Source: Spirochaetia bacterium
Lineage (GTDB): Bacteria; Spirochaetota; Spirochaetia; Treponematales; Breznakiellaceae
Length of the DNA stretch: 6,006 nt
Assembly (NCBI GenBank): GCA_026002265.1
Contig: BOBG01000123.1
Coordinates: 1-6,006, forward strand
Direction of reading: 5' to 3'
The number at the start of each line of letters is the position of its first letter. Positions within the stretch are counted from its first letter, which is position 1. The position numbers and the translations under genes are program-made. The notes under the pieces are model-generated. The model searched no databases, was not told where the DNA came from, and saw only the letters and a list, made by a program, of their open reading frames with translations. Positions 1 to 5,034 of the stretch are shown piece after piece.

Positions 1-926
1 TTCCGGCCCGATTCTATGTGATCGACAATTTGCTTGATTGCGTTAGATGCCTCCTCAATAGAGGCATTTTGAGTCTGAATAGCTTTATCTAGTACATTCA
101 TATTATTGGCAATACTTTTAACTGAAAATAAACTATGTTTAGCTGATTCTATCTGATCGTCAGATTCTTTTTGTATAGAATCCGTCAGACCAGCCATAGT
201 AGCCATATTACCTTCAGATTCATCAAGGATTCCTCTTAAATCCTTGCTTGCATTTTGGATATGAATAAAAATATTTTTATCTTTTTGATTCACTATGTTA
301 GTTTTCTTTTTTTCAATATCAATATTTTTAATTGATCGCTTGAACCACGCATCTTTTATATATAAAAGCCGTTCATACATTATTGTAAAAACAGTTATAA
401 GAAAATAAGTCAAAAGGAGTCGGGAAGTAACTGAAGCTTCATAACGGATCGCTGCAATTCCGGGAACAGTAGTGATAACAATCATTGCGACAAAAAAAGC
501 TACGGAAATTATTGATCCTATTTTCACGCCTAGCATAAAAATGGACAACAACGGAATTAAAAAACACCACAATGACGCAAAGCCGCTCTGCTCTCCGGTT
601 TGGACCCACCGGGCGCACGCTATCGCAAAGGGAATTATAAAAATGCAGCTGCTTATTTCAAATGGAATATTAGTCCGGAGGAGGAATATAACCAGTAGAC
701 ACAATCCGGCGATGATAAAATCAATTACAGCAGGCGCTCCGCCCCCATGAGATAAAAGATTGACTCCGAATCCGAGAACAACAATGGCACCCATTGATAA
801 AATTGAGGCAAATAAAATATGGCGGATCATTTGAGCGACAACTGCTTCATCAGTAAGTGTTGGATCGAGTTTTATATATTTTCCGCCCGTCAGCACTTTC
901 AAAAATTGATTAGTTTCAAGCGACAA
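1..926 (-). CDS. Methyl-accepting chemotaxis protein, N-terminal part (3' end beyond the window)
   Basis: This is a membrane chemoreceptor that would signal to CheA/CheW. I read 308 residues on the minus strand with no stop. The first ~32 residues are soluble. About six hydrophobic segments follow (roughly 36-58, 66-83, 91-105, 117-134, 137-154 and 169-188) with only short loops, so there is no large periplasmic ligand domain of the Tar/Tsr type. A charged linker (about 195-218) leads into a long helical region. Residues 286-296 (QNASIEEASNA) fit the receptor methylation consensus with its Glu-Glu pair. The signalling hairpin tip would lie beyond the left edge. The start is TTG at 926, because AGAGGAG sits 6 nt upstream and the nearby ATG at 943 hits a stop after four codons. 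The gene is more AT-rich and much poorer in CCGG than its neighbours. The receptor family call is strong; the ligand is unknown. Confidence 0.85.
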   Translation of the reverse strand, partial: MSLETNQFLKVLTGGKYIKLDPTLTDEAVVAQMIRHILFASILSMGAIVVLGFGVNLLSHGGGAPAVIDFIIAGLCLLVIFLLRTNIPFEISSCIFIIPFAIACARWVQTGEQSGFASLWCFLIPLLSIFMLGVKIGSIISVAFFVAMIVITTVPGIAAIRYEASVTSRLLLTYFLITVFTIMYERLLYIKDAWFKRSIKNIDIEKKKTNIVNQKDKNIFIHIQNASKDLRGILDESEGNMATMAGLTDSIQKESDDQIESAKHSLFSVKSIANNMNVLDKAIQTQNASIEEASNAIKQIVDHIESGR

Positions 927-932
927 AATTAT

Positions 933-939
933 CTCCTCT
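933..939 (-). promoter_or_regulatory. Ribosome binding site fixing the TTG start of the chemoreceptor
   Basis: AGAGGAG on the minus strand lies 6 nt before the TTG at 926. It is the only good Shine-Dalgarno near the start of the open frame and supports a non-ATG start. Confidence 0.7.
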
Positions 940-958
940 GCATGACAATTTCCGGATT

Positions 959-990
959 GGTACCGGCACCTGTAACGAGGAACCGGTACC
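959..990. repeat. 8-bp inverted repeat GGTACCGG / CCGGTACC in the lipoprotein-chemoreceptor gap
   Basis: GGTACCGG at 959-966 is the exact reverse complement of CCGGTACC at 983-990, with a 16-nt loop. It lies downstream of the lipoprotein stop and upstream of the receptor start. No T-tract follows on either strand, so it is not a classical intrinsic terminator. It could be an mRNA-stabilising or weak attenuating hairpin, or an operator. I found no convincing sigma70-type promoter in this 80-bp gap, so read-through from the lipoprotein gene is possible. Confidence 0.55.
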
Positions 991-1006
991 TTCTACTTAC
1001 TGCCTA

Positions 1007-1906
1007 TTACTTAATGGACCATGCACCATTTCTATACTGATAGATTCCGGCCTGTCTTCCCTGTTCTTCGTAATATGTGGAAAAACTTGCACCATGCACT
1101 CCAAGTGAACTTGATTTAATGTTAACATTTTCTCCAATACGAAGCGATTCTACCGAATTTCCCTTGAATGCGCCTTCGCCGATTGATTGAAGCGTTTTCG
1201 GGAAAATTAAGGTCATATCTGGATTAAGAGTATTGCCGTCAAATGCATACGCGCCGATGCTTTCGACATTTGTACCAAAATCAATTTTTGTAATAGAATT
1301 TCTTTGGAATGCATTGATCCCAATATCCGTCACTGAATCCGGAATTACCAATGTTGAAATAAAATTATCTGCGAATGCCTTGCCGCCGATTGATTGAAGT
1401 GTTTCCGGTAAATTAACCGCAGTTAAGCTCTTATTATAGAATGCACCTTCCGCGATGGCAGTAACCGATTTTTTTTCTATCTCAGACGGAATGGTGATGG
1501 ATCCTCCGGTTGTTCCGGTGTAACCAGTTATGGTGACAGAAGCTCCCTCCTCATCGGTAGTATAGGTAAATTTCGACGTGGGAATCGATCCTCCTCCGCC
1601 TTCACCGGTGGGAATCCAGAATGCATTCAGCCATATCGTGTTGTACCATATAGTGATCCGGTCACCGGGTTTGTATATTTCTCCGGAATATTCCTCTCTC
1701 CAGCCTTTGAAGCTGTATCCCTCCGGAGTATCTCTCGGCGAAAGCACGATGGCACGTTCTCCAGTACGGTACGCAGTATCATCAGACGGTACCGAAAAAA
1801 TAACATCATCATTGTAGTACACATAATAGGTACCATCTTCGATGGTGACAAAAGGACATCCTGACAGTAAGATGAGCAGCGCAAAAGCGCCTGTAATCTT
1901 TTTCAT
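1007..1906 (-). CDS. Surface lipoprotein with Listeria-Bacteroides-type repeat and BspA-like leucine-rich repeats
   Basis: This is a 299-residue predicted lipoprotein. Residues 1-17 are a lipoprotein signal (MKK, hydrophobic core, lipobox LSGC) with Cys17 as the lipidated residue. Residues ~47-98 (TGERAIVLSP, GYSFKGW, a closing NAFW) resemble the Listeria-Bacteroides repeat (Pfam Flg_new), a beta-grasp surface module. A Gly-rich hinge (101-106, GEGGGG) follows. Residues ~140-262 carry about five BspA/LRR_5-type repeats with the pattern 'SIG..AF..N....L.IP..V'. The tail (about 278-299) is aromatic and Gly-rich. BspA-type proteins of treponemes and oral bacteria mediate adhesion and surface interactions; the partner here is unknown. 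ATG at 1906 is chosen over the in-frame TTG at 1918 because GGAGGA sits 4 nt before the ATG and overlaps that TTG. An extended -10 lies just upstream. The family call is strong; the function is only general. Confidence 0.88.
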   Translation of the reverse strand: MKKITGAFALLILLSGCPFVTIEDGTYYVYYNDDVIFSVPSDDTAYRTGERAIVLSPRDTPEGYSFKGWREEYSGEIYKPGDRITIWYNTIWLNAFWIPTGEGGGGSIPTSKFTYTTDEEGASVTITGYTGTTGGSITIPSEIEKKSVTAIAEGAFYNKSLTAVNLPETLQSIGGKAFADNFISTLVIPDSVTDIGINAFQRNSITKIDFGTNVESIGAYAFDGNTLNPDMTLIFPKTLQSIGEGAFKGNSVESLRIGENVNIKSSSLGVHGASFSTYYEEQGRQAGIYQYRNGAWSIK

Positions 1907-1910
1907 AGTT

Positions 1911-1916
1911 TCCTCC
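1911..1916 (-). promoter_or_regulatory. Ribosome binding site of the LRR lipoprotein gene
   Basis: GGAGGA on the minus strand lies 4 nt before the ATG at 1906. It overlaps the alternative TTG at 1918, which excludes that codon as the start. Confidence 0.75.
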
Positions 1917-1937
1917 AAATTTATGTTTCTATAGTGG

Positions 1938-1946
1938 ATTCTACCA
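1938..1946 (-). promoter_or_regulatory. Candidate extended -10 promoter of the lipoprotein gene
   Basis: On the minus strand, TGG is followed directly by TAGAAT, a 5/6 match to TATAAT with the TGn extension. Transcription would start near 1931, giving a leader of about 25 nt that contains the GGAGGA. No good -35 box lies 16-18 nt upstream, which extended -10 promoters tolerate. It lies in the 45-bp gap after the nitroreductase gene. Confidence 0.45.
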
Positions 1947-1951
1947 TAGTA

Positions 1952-2503
1952 TTACCGGTAATTCACGATAGAATTTAAATTTTTCCGGCTTGAAGCGCCG
2001 GAAATTGCGTCTGAACCGGGACCAAGTTTCCCAACTCGGACAATTGCCACCGCGCTATAGCCAGAGGGAATGCCGAGCTCTGAAGCAAAACGCTGGTTGA
2101 CACTCGCGATAGGGCCGGTGTAGATCCGGGATCCGAGTCCAAGGGCTTGTGAGGCAAGGTACATACTCTCGACAGCGAGTCCGCAATCGAGGAAGGCACT
2201 CGACTGCGGCGGATTTCCGGGTGAGGAAACAACGATGAGAATATTACCATCAACGACTCCGGGTACGATCTTTTGAGCTAGAGTCAGATCCCGAACAACA
2301 GTGAATGCCCATGGCTGCCGGTTACTGGCACTGGGCGCCCGGACACCGGCGCTGAGAATCTGGTCGATCTGAGTACTCGTCAGGGATCCAGCCGCAAAGG
2401 TACGGGCTGCAACATGCGTGAGAAACGGATCGAGCGGATCCGCGGCATACACTGCTGCGGCACTGCAAACGCACAAAAATAATATCATTGTTAATCTTCT
2501 CAT
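1952..2503 (-). CDS. Exported nitroreductase-family flavoprotein
   Basis: This is a 183-residue member of the FMN-dependent nitroreductase fold. The family carries out NAD(P)H-driven two-electron reductions of nitro groups, quinones or related substrates; the substrate here is unknown. Residues ~55-67 (RAPSASNRQPWAF) are the typical FMN/phosphate-contact segment. Residues ~103-127 (FLDCGLAVESMYLASQALGLG) match the family's central helix and glycine turn. The C-terminal 'SRKNLNSIVNYR' resembles the usual 'RK.l.eiv' ending. The N-terminal family box is weak (AARTF rather than a full RRSxRxF). Residues 1-20 look like a Sec signal peptide (MRRLT, hydrophobic core, AVYA then ADP). The core cysteines do not form a lipobox. 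ATG at 2503 gives a well-formed signal peptide; TTG at 2578 would extend it to 208 residues and bury that peptide internally. There is no Shine-Dalgarno before the ATG, and a -10-like hexamer sits 6 nt upstream. Confidence 0.8.
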   Translation of the reverse strand: MRRLTMILFLCVCSAAAVYAADPLDPFLTHVAARTFAAGSLTSTQIDQILSAGVRAPSASNRQPWAFTVVRDLTLAQKIVPGVVDGNILIVVSSPGNPPQSSAFLDCGLAVESMYLASQALGLGSRIYTGPIASVNQRFASELGIPSGYSAVAIVRVGKLGPGSDAISGASSRKNLNSIVNYR

Positions 2504-2509
2504 AAGAGA

Positions 2510-2538
2510 AGGATAAAGCAAAAATGCAAAAAATACAA
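2510..2538 (-). promoter_or_regulatory. Candidate leaderless promoter of the nitroreductase gene
   Basis: On the minus strand, TTGTAT (2538-2533) and TATCCT (2515-2510) are separated by 17 bp. The -10 ends 6 nt before the ATG at 2503, so the A of the ATG would be about the first transcribed base. The -10 matches TATAAT at 4/6, and the -35 matches mainly in its TTG. The pyrimidine-rich gap contains no Shine-Dalgarno. Confidence 0.4.
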
Positions 2539-2569
2539 GGGAAGATTCCGGAAACAATTTTACGATGCC

Positions 2570-2575
2570 GATAAT
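2570..2575 (+). promoter_or_regulatory. Candidate -10 element of a leaderless rsmI promoter
   Basis: GATAAT (5/6 match to TATAAT) ends 6 nt before the ATG at 2582. There is no Shine-Dalgarno in the preceding 30 nt. No good -35 is visible at 16-18 bp spacing (the position holds TCCGGA), so the promoter call rests on the -10 and its geometry. Confidence 0.4.
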
Positions 2576-2581
2576 CAAAAT

Positions 2582-3274
2582 ATGTCGTCACTGTACATTG
2601 TCGGGACCCCGATTGGAAACCTTGGAGATTTAAGTTACCGTGCGGTTGAGATTCTGAAAAATGCGGACCTTGTTGCGTGTGAAGACACCCGGCGGACTCT
2701 TAAATTGTTGACATCTTTGGGGATCCGGGTACCGTTGATCTCCTGCCGGTCCCAAAATGAGGAAGCCGCTGCCCTCAAGATTCTCGGTGCGCTCGATTCC
2801 GGGAAAAAGGTTGCATATTGCAGTGATGCGGGAACCCCCGGTTTGAGCGATCCGGGCGAAACAATGGTACGCATGGCGAGCAGTGCCGGGCATACAGTTA
2901 TTCCGGTGCCGGGGCCTTCAGCGTTTGCAGCTTTGGTCAGTGTTTCCGGCGGTCGCGGTACTCAGATTTTTTTTGAAGGATTTTTATCACCCCGCCCCGG
3001 CCGCCGCCGGAGCCGGTTGCAGGAACTTTTGGAAACAGGTTATGCCTTTGTACTCTATGAATCACCGTTCCGGATTCTTAAATTAATGGAAGATCTAGCT
3101 ACGCTCGATTCGTCCCGGTATGTGTGCATAGGCCGGGAAATGACCAAAATACATGAAGAATATATCCGGGGATCCGCGGCAGAAGTCCGGGAATTAGTGT
3201 CCGCGAGTCAGCCGCGGGGAGAGTATGCGGTTTTTGTGGCCGGTTTTTCACACAATGAGCCTTCAAAACTCTAG
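2582..3274 (+). CDS. rsmI: 16S rRNA (cytidine-1402-2'-O)-methyltransferase RsmI, short form
   Basis: This SAM-dependent enzyme 2'-O-methylates C1402 in the decoding centre of 16S rRNA. It is cytosolic and has the tetrapyrrole-methylase (CobA/YraL) fold. The family motifs appear in order: VGTPIGNLGD (7-16), ACEDTRRT (32-39), YCSDAGTPGLSDPG (79-92), PVPGPSA (108-114), FEGFLSPRPG (131-140), YESPFR (159-164), REMTKIHEE (185-193) and a GEYAVFVAG strand (213-221). The usual His-Asn segment near residue 57 reads SCRSQNEE, so the conserved His is absent. The protein has 230 residues, against about 270-290 for typical RsmI, because it ends right after the catalytic fold and lacks the C-terminal helical extension. 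The start fits the family N-terminus, although there is no Shine-Dalgarno. It is divergent from the nitroreductase gene and directly upstream of the infC operon. Its stop codon overlaps the candidate infC -35 box. Confidence 0.95.
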   Translation: MSSLYIVGTPIGNLGDLSYRAVEILKNADLVACEDTRRTLKLLTSLGIRVPLISCRSQNEEAAALKILGALDSGKKVAYCSDAGTPGLSDPGETMVRMASSAGHTVIPVPGPSAFAALVSVSGGRGTQIFFEGFLSPRPGRRRSRLQELLETGYAFVLYESPFRILKLMEDLATLDSSRYVCIGREMTKIHEEYIRGSAAEVRELVSASQPRGEYAVFVAGFSHNEPSKL

Positions 3275-3300
3275 ACAAAAATCCGGCTCTGTGTTAGCAT
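3272..3300 (+). promoter_or_regulatory. Candidate promoter of the infC-rpmI-rplT operon
   Basis: TAGACA (3272-3277, 5/6 match to TTGACA) and TAGCAT (3295-3300, 4/6) are separated by exactly 17 bp, with TGT before the -10 forming an extended -10. The -35 starts on the TAG stop codon of rsmI. Transcription would begin near 3307, leaving a leader of about 49 nt before the infC TTG. Confidence 0.6.
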
Positions 3301-3312
3301 TTTCCACAATCA

Positions 3313-3337
3313 TACCGGTTTTAAAAATAGTCCGGTA
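3313..3337 (+). promoter_or_regulatory. Short hairpin in the infC leader
   Basis: TACCGG (3313-3318) pairs with CCGGTA (3332-3337) across an A/T-rich 13-nt loop, eight bases before the GAGGGG ribosome binding site. Operons of this type are often autoregulated by L20 through the leader. This hairpin is too small to match a known L20 leader, and a regulatory role is inference only. Confidence 0.35.
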
Positions 3338-3344
3338 GCAAGAT

Positions 3345-3350
3345 GAGGGG
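3345..3350 (+). promoter_or_regulatory. Ribosome binding site fixing the TTG start of infC
   Basis: GAGGGG lies 5 nt before the TTG at 3356. The nearby ATG at 3343 is in another frame, so the TTG is the supported start. Confidence 0.7.
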
Positions 3351-3355
3351 TTCAG

Positions 3356-3874
3356 TTGGCAGACAGAGATTTGCGGCTCAATGAGCAGATTCGGGTGCGT
3401 GAGGTTCGTCTCATCCGGGACGAAGGTGAACAACAGGGGATTATGCCAACGGTAGAGGCGCTTGCCCTTGCAAAAGCGCAGAATCTTGATTTAGTGGAGG
3501 TTGCGCCCCAAGCCAATCCTCCGGTTGTCAAGATCATGGATTACGGCAAATTCAAATTTGAAAATGAAAAGAAGGGCCGTGATTCAAAAAAGAAGCAAAA
3601 ACTGCTCAAATTAAAAGAGATCCGGATGCAGCCGAAGATCGATGACCATGACATTGATTTTAAATCGAAGCACGTTCAGGAATTTCTCGCGGAGGGTAAC
3701 AAGGTAAAGGTGACAGTCCGGTTCAAGGGACGGGAACTTGCCCATACCGAGTTGGGATTGGAAGTCCTCAAAGATGTGTTAAAACGACTTGAGGGTGAAT
3801 ATGTTATGGAACGGTCCCCGACCATGGAAGGGCGTTTTATGTCCATGATTGTGAGCCCAAAGCCGAAAAAATAG
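3356..3874 (+). CDS. infC: Translation initiation factor IF-3
   Basis: IF3 binds the 30S subunit, blocks premature joining with 50S, and proofreads initiator tRNA and start-codon choice. The protein has 172 residues, the normal family length. The N-terminal domain (~1-72) carries VRLI (17-20), [10 protein letters not shown] (44-53) and [16 protein letters not shown] (54-69); the residue after PPV is Val where Cys is common. A Lys-rich linker (~72-86) leads to the C-terminal domain (~87-168), which has KEIRMQP (87-93), VTVRFKGRE (119-127) and the final MSMIVSPKP. The start is TTG, supported by GAGGGG 5 nt upstream. Rare initiation codons are a known autoregulatory feature of infC in enterobacteria (AUU), because IF3 disfavours them; the same logic may apply here but is not shown. 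It is the first gene of the infC-rpmI-rplT cluster, with 41 nt before rpmI. Confidence 0.97.
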   Translation: MADRDLRLNEQIRVREVRLIRDEGEQQGIMPTVEALALAKAQNLDLVEVAPQANPPVVKIMDYGKFKFENEKKGRDSKKKQKLLKLKEIRMQPKIDDHDIDFKSKHVQEFLAEGNKVKVTVRFKGRELAHTELGLEVLKDVLKRLEGEYVMERSPTMEGRFMSMIVSPKPKK

Positions 3875-3891
3875 CCGGATGTTGTTCCGGC
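3874..3891 (+). repeat. Small hairpin between infC and rpmI
   Basis: GCCGGA (3874-3879) pairs with TCCGGC (3886-3891) around a TGTTGT loop. It starts at the last base of the infC stop codon. No T-run follows, so it is not an intrinsic terminator. It could help processing or set relative IF3/L35 levels, but no function is shown. Confidence 0.45.
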
Positions 3892-3915
3892 AGGAAATAA
3901 GGGAGTAGATCCGGT

Positions 3916-4116
3916 ATGCCAAAGATGAAGACGAAAAAGAGCGCTGCAAAGCGTTACTCATTCACCGGTAGTGGTAAGGTAAAGTACAAAAAACAGAATC
4001 TGCGCCATATTCTCACAAAAAAATCTCCAAAACGCAAACGGAATTTGCGTCATGGGGGAATTTTATCGCCGGAAAATGTGGGAACCATTAAAAAACAATT
4101 GTTGCCGTACGGTTAG
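3916..4116 (+). CDS. rpmI: 50S ribosomal protein L35 (bL35)
   Basis: This 66-residue, strongly basic protein has the normal L35 length and is a component of the large ribosomal subunit. It begins [14 protein letters not shown], the family signature, followed by [11 protein letters not shown] (16-26), [18 protein letters not shown] (28-45) and the typical ending with [15 protein letters not shown] lies 10 nt upstream of the ATG, a slightly long spacing. The next gene is only 8 nt away. Confidence 0.97.
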   Translation: MPKMKTKKSAAKRYSFTGSGKVKYKKQNLRHILTKKSPKRKRNLRHGGILSPENVGTIKKQLLPYG

Positions 4117-4124
4117 GAGGGGAC

Positions 4125-4484
4125 ATGTCACGAGCTGTAGATGGTTCAAAACGAAAGGACCACCGGAAAAAAATATTAAAACGGGCAAAAGGCTTTTGGG
4201 GCCGGCGCCACTCGAATTTCAAAACCGCGAAAGATGCGGTAACACGGGCTCTTTCTTATGCGTACCGGGACCGCAAGGATCGGAAAGGTGATTTCCGGGA
4301 ACTCTGGATCGTCCGGATCAATGCGGCTTGCCGTGCCGAAGGAATATCCTATTCCCGGTTTATCAACGGACTCCTCAAAGCCGGAATCACGATCAACCGA
4401 AAGGCTTTGGCTTTTTTGGCAATAGAAGATCCGGAGGCATTCAAAGCGATTGTGTCGCAGGCAAAAGCGGCCGTGGGAGCCTGA
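4125..4484 (+). CDS. rplT: 50S ribosomal protein L20 (bL20)
   Basis: This 119-residue basic protein binds 23S rRNA early in 50S assembly and, in several bacteria, represses its own operon through the leader mRNA. Visible family features are [20 protein letters not shown] (6-25), a long basic helix, [15 protein letters not shown] (56-70) and the C-terminal globular part with [14 protein letters not shown] (75-88) and RKALAFLA (92-99). The ribosome binding site AGGAGGGG (4115-4122) overlaps the rpmI stop codon, so translation of L35 and L20 is probably coupled. Its own 3' end carries the ribosome binding site for the next small gene. Confidence 0.97.
   Translation: MSRAVDGSKRKDHRKKILKRAKGFWGRRHSNFKTAKDAVTRALSYAYRDRKDRKGDFRELWIVRINAACRAEGISYSRFINGLLKAGITINRKALAFLAIEDPEAFKAIVSQAKAAVGA
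4475..4479 (+). promoter_or_regulatory. Ribosome binding site inside rplT for the downstream coiled-coil gene
   Basis: GGGAG lies within the last codons of rplT, 6 nt before the GTG at 4486. It supports that GTG as the start and implies translational coupling to L20. Confidence 0.6.
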
Positions 4485-4485
4485 C

Positions 4486-4713
4486 GTGGGGATTATCGAT
4501 CAAGTCAAGGTACTGGAAAGCAGAATTGTCGAAGTTCTTGAAAACGCGACGCAAATTAAAGAAGAGAATCAACAGCTCAAGGAAAACCTTGAATCGGCCC
4601 AAAAACGGATCAATCTTCTTGAAAACGAACAAAATGCGGTTCAAAATGGAATCCTCGAAATGCTTGGCCGGCTGAATACTACGGAACAAGATCCGGCGAA
4701 CGGTGCATCGTAA
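4486..4713 (+). CDS. Small coiled-coil protein, ZapB-like
   Basis: This 75-residue acidic protein is almost entirely helical. Residues ~3-62 show heptad-like spacing of Ile, Leu and Val (IIDQVKVLESRI, LKENLESAQKRINLLENE), typical of a coiled coil. The last ~12 residues (TTEQDPANGAS) look disordered. There are no membrane segments or Cys. Size and pattern resemble ZapB-type division coiled coils, and the next gene is zapA, which strengthens a division role. Coiled coils give weak homology signals, so the name is only an analogy. GTG at 4486 is chosen because GGGAG lies 6 nt upstream. The upstream in-frame ATG at 4450 would overlap rplT by 35 nt. Only one base separates the gene from the rplT stop, and 6 nt separate it from zapA. 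Confidence 0.75.
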   Translation: MGIIDQVKVLESRIVEVLENATQIKEENQQLKENLESAQKRINLLENEQNAVQNGILEMLGRLNTTEQDPANGAS

Positions 4714-4719
4714 ACGTTT

Positions 4720-5022
4720 ATGGCCTATGGGGAACGTTCCGGTAAAACCAATCTGGACATTGATGTACTGGGAACTTCACTGCGTATCAGTGTTGATGAC
4801 GCGGATTCAGATCATGTAATGGCTTTATTAAAGGATTACCGCTCAAAAATTGAGCGTGTCAGAAAAAATAATGGGGCACAATTAAAAGAGGATTCTCTTA
4901 AAATTGCCATTCTCGCAGGATTTTTACTGTGTGAAGATGTCTATAAGGCGGAACGGATGAATGAAGAAAGTTCCTCTCGTATTTCCGGCCTTATCGACCG
5001 CCTCGATGGACTGTTGCAATAG
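4720..5022 (+). CDS. zapA: Cell division protein ZapA
   Basis: This 100-residue ZapA-family protein is a cytoplasmic factor that binds and bundles FtsZ filaments at the division site. The N-terminal globular part has IDVLGTSLRISVDDADSDHV (14-33), the family's beta-strand/beta-strand/helix pattern. A linker helix (~36-50) follows, then the long C-terminal helix with DSLKIAILAGFLLCEDVYKAE (58-78), the conserved 'ALN.A.e' region in variant form, and a dimer-forming tail to Leu99. There is no Shine-Dalgarno before the ATG, and 6 nt after the preceding stop leaves no room for a promoter. Translation is therefore probably coupled to the upstream gene. It appears to be the last gene of the infC operon. 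Confidence 0.88.
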   Translation: MAYGERSGKTNLDIDVLGTSLRISVDDADSDHVMALLKDYRSKIERVRKNNGAQLKEDSLKIAILAGFLLCEDVYKAERMNEESSSRISGLIDRLDGLLQ

Positions 5023-5034
5023 GTTCCGGAATGT

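Noticed and set aside
472..1040. Plus-strand open frames of 92 and 73 codons
   Set aside because: They lie opposite the chemoreceptor gene and the end of the lipoprotein gene. They have no family resemblance and no convincing ribosome binding site, so they are antisense shadows.
2504..2578. Longer nitroreductase starting at TTG 2578
   Set aside because: It would put 25 residues before a well-formed signal peptide, runs to within 3 nt of the rsmI start, and has no Shine-Dalgarno. ATG 2503 fits better.
3301..3355. Known L20 leader riboregulator
   Set aside because: The leader is only about 49 nt with one 6-bp hairpin, too small for the known L20 leader or a transcription attenuator.
3874..3891. 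Terminator after infC
   Set aside because: The hairpin has a 6-bp stem and no following T-tract, and rpmI/rplT continue immediately downstream.
4450..4485. ATG 4450 as start of the coiled-coil gene
   Set aside because: It overlaps rplT by 35 nt and adds a Cys/Arg-rich segment unlike the coiled coil. GTG 4486 has GGGAG at good spacing.
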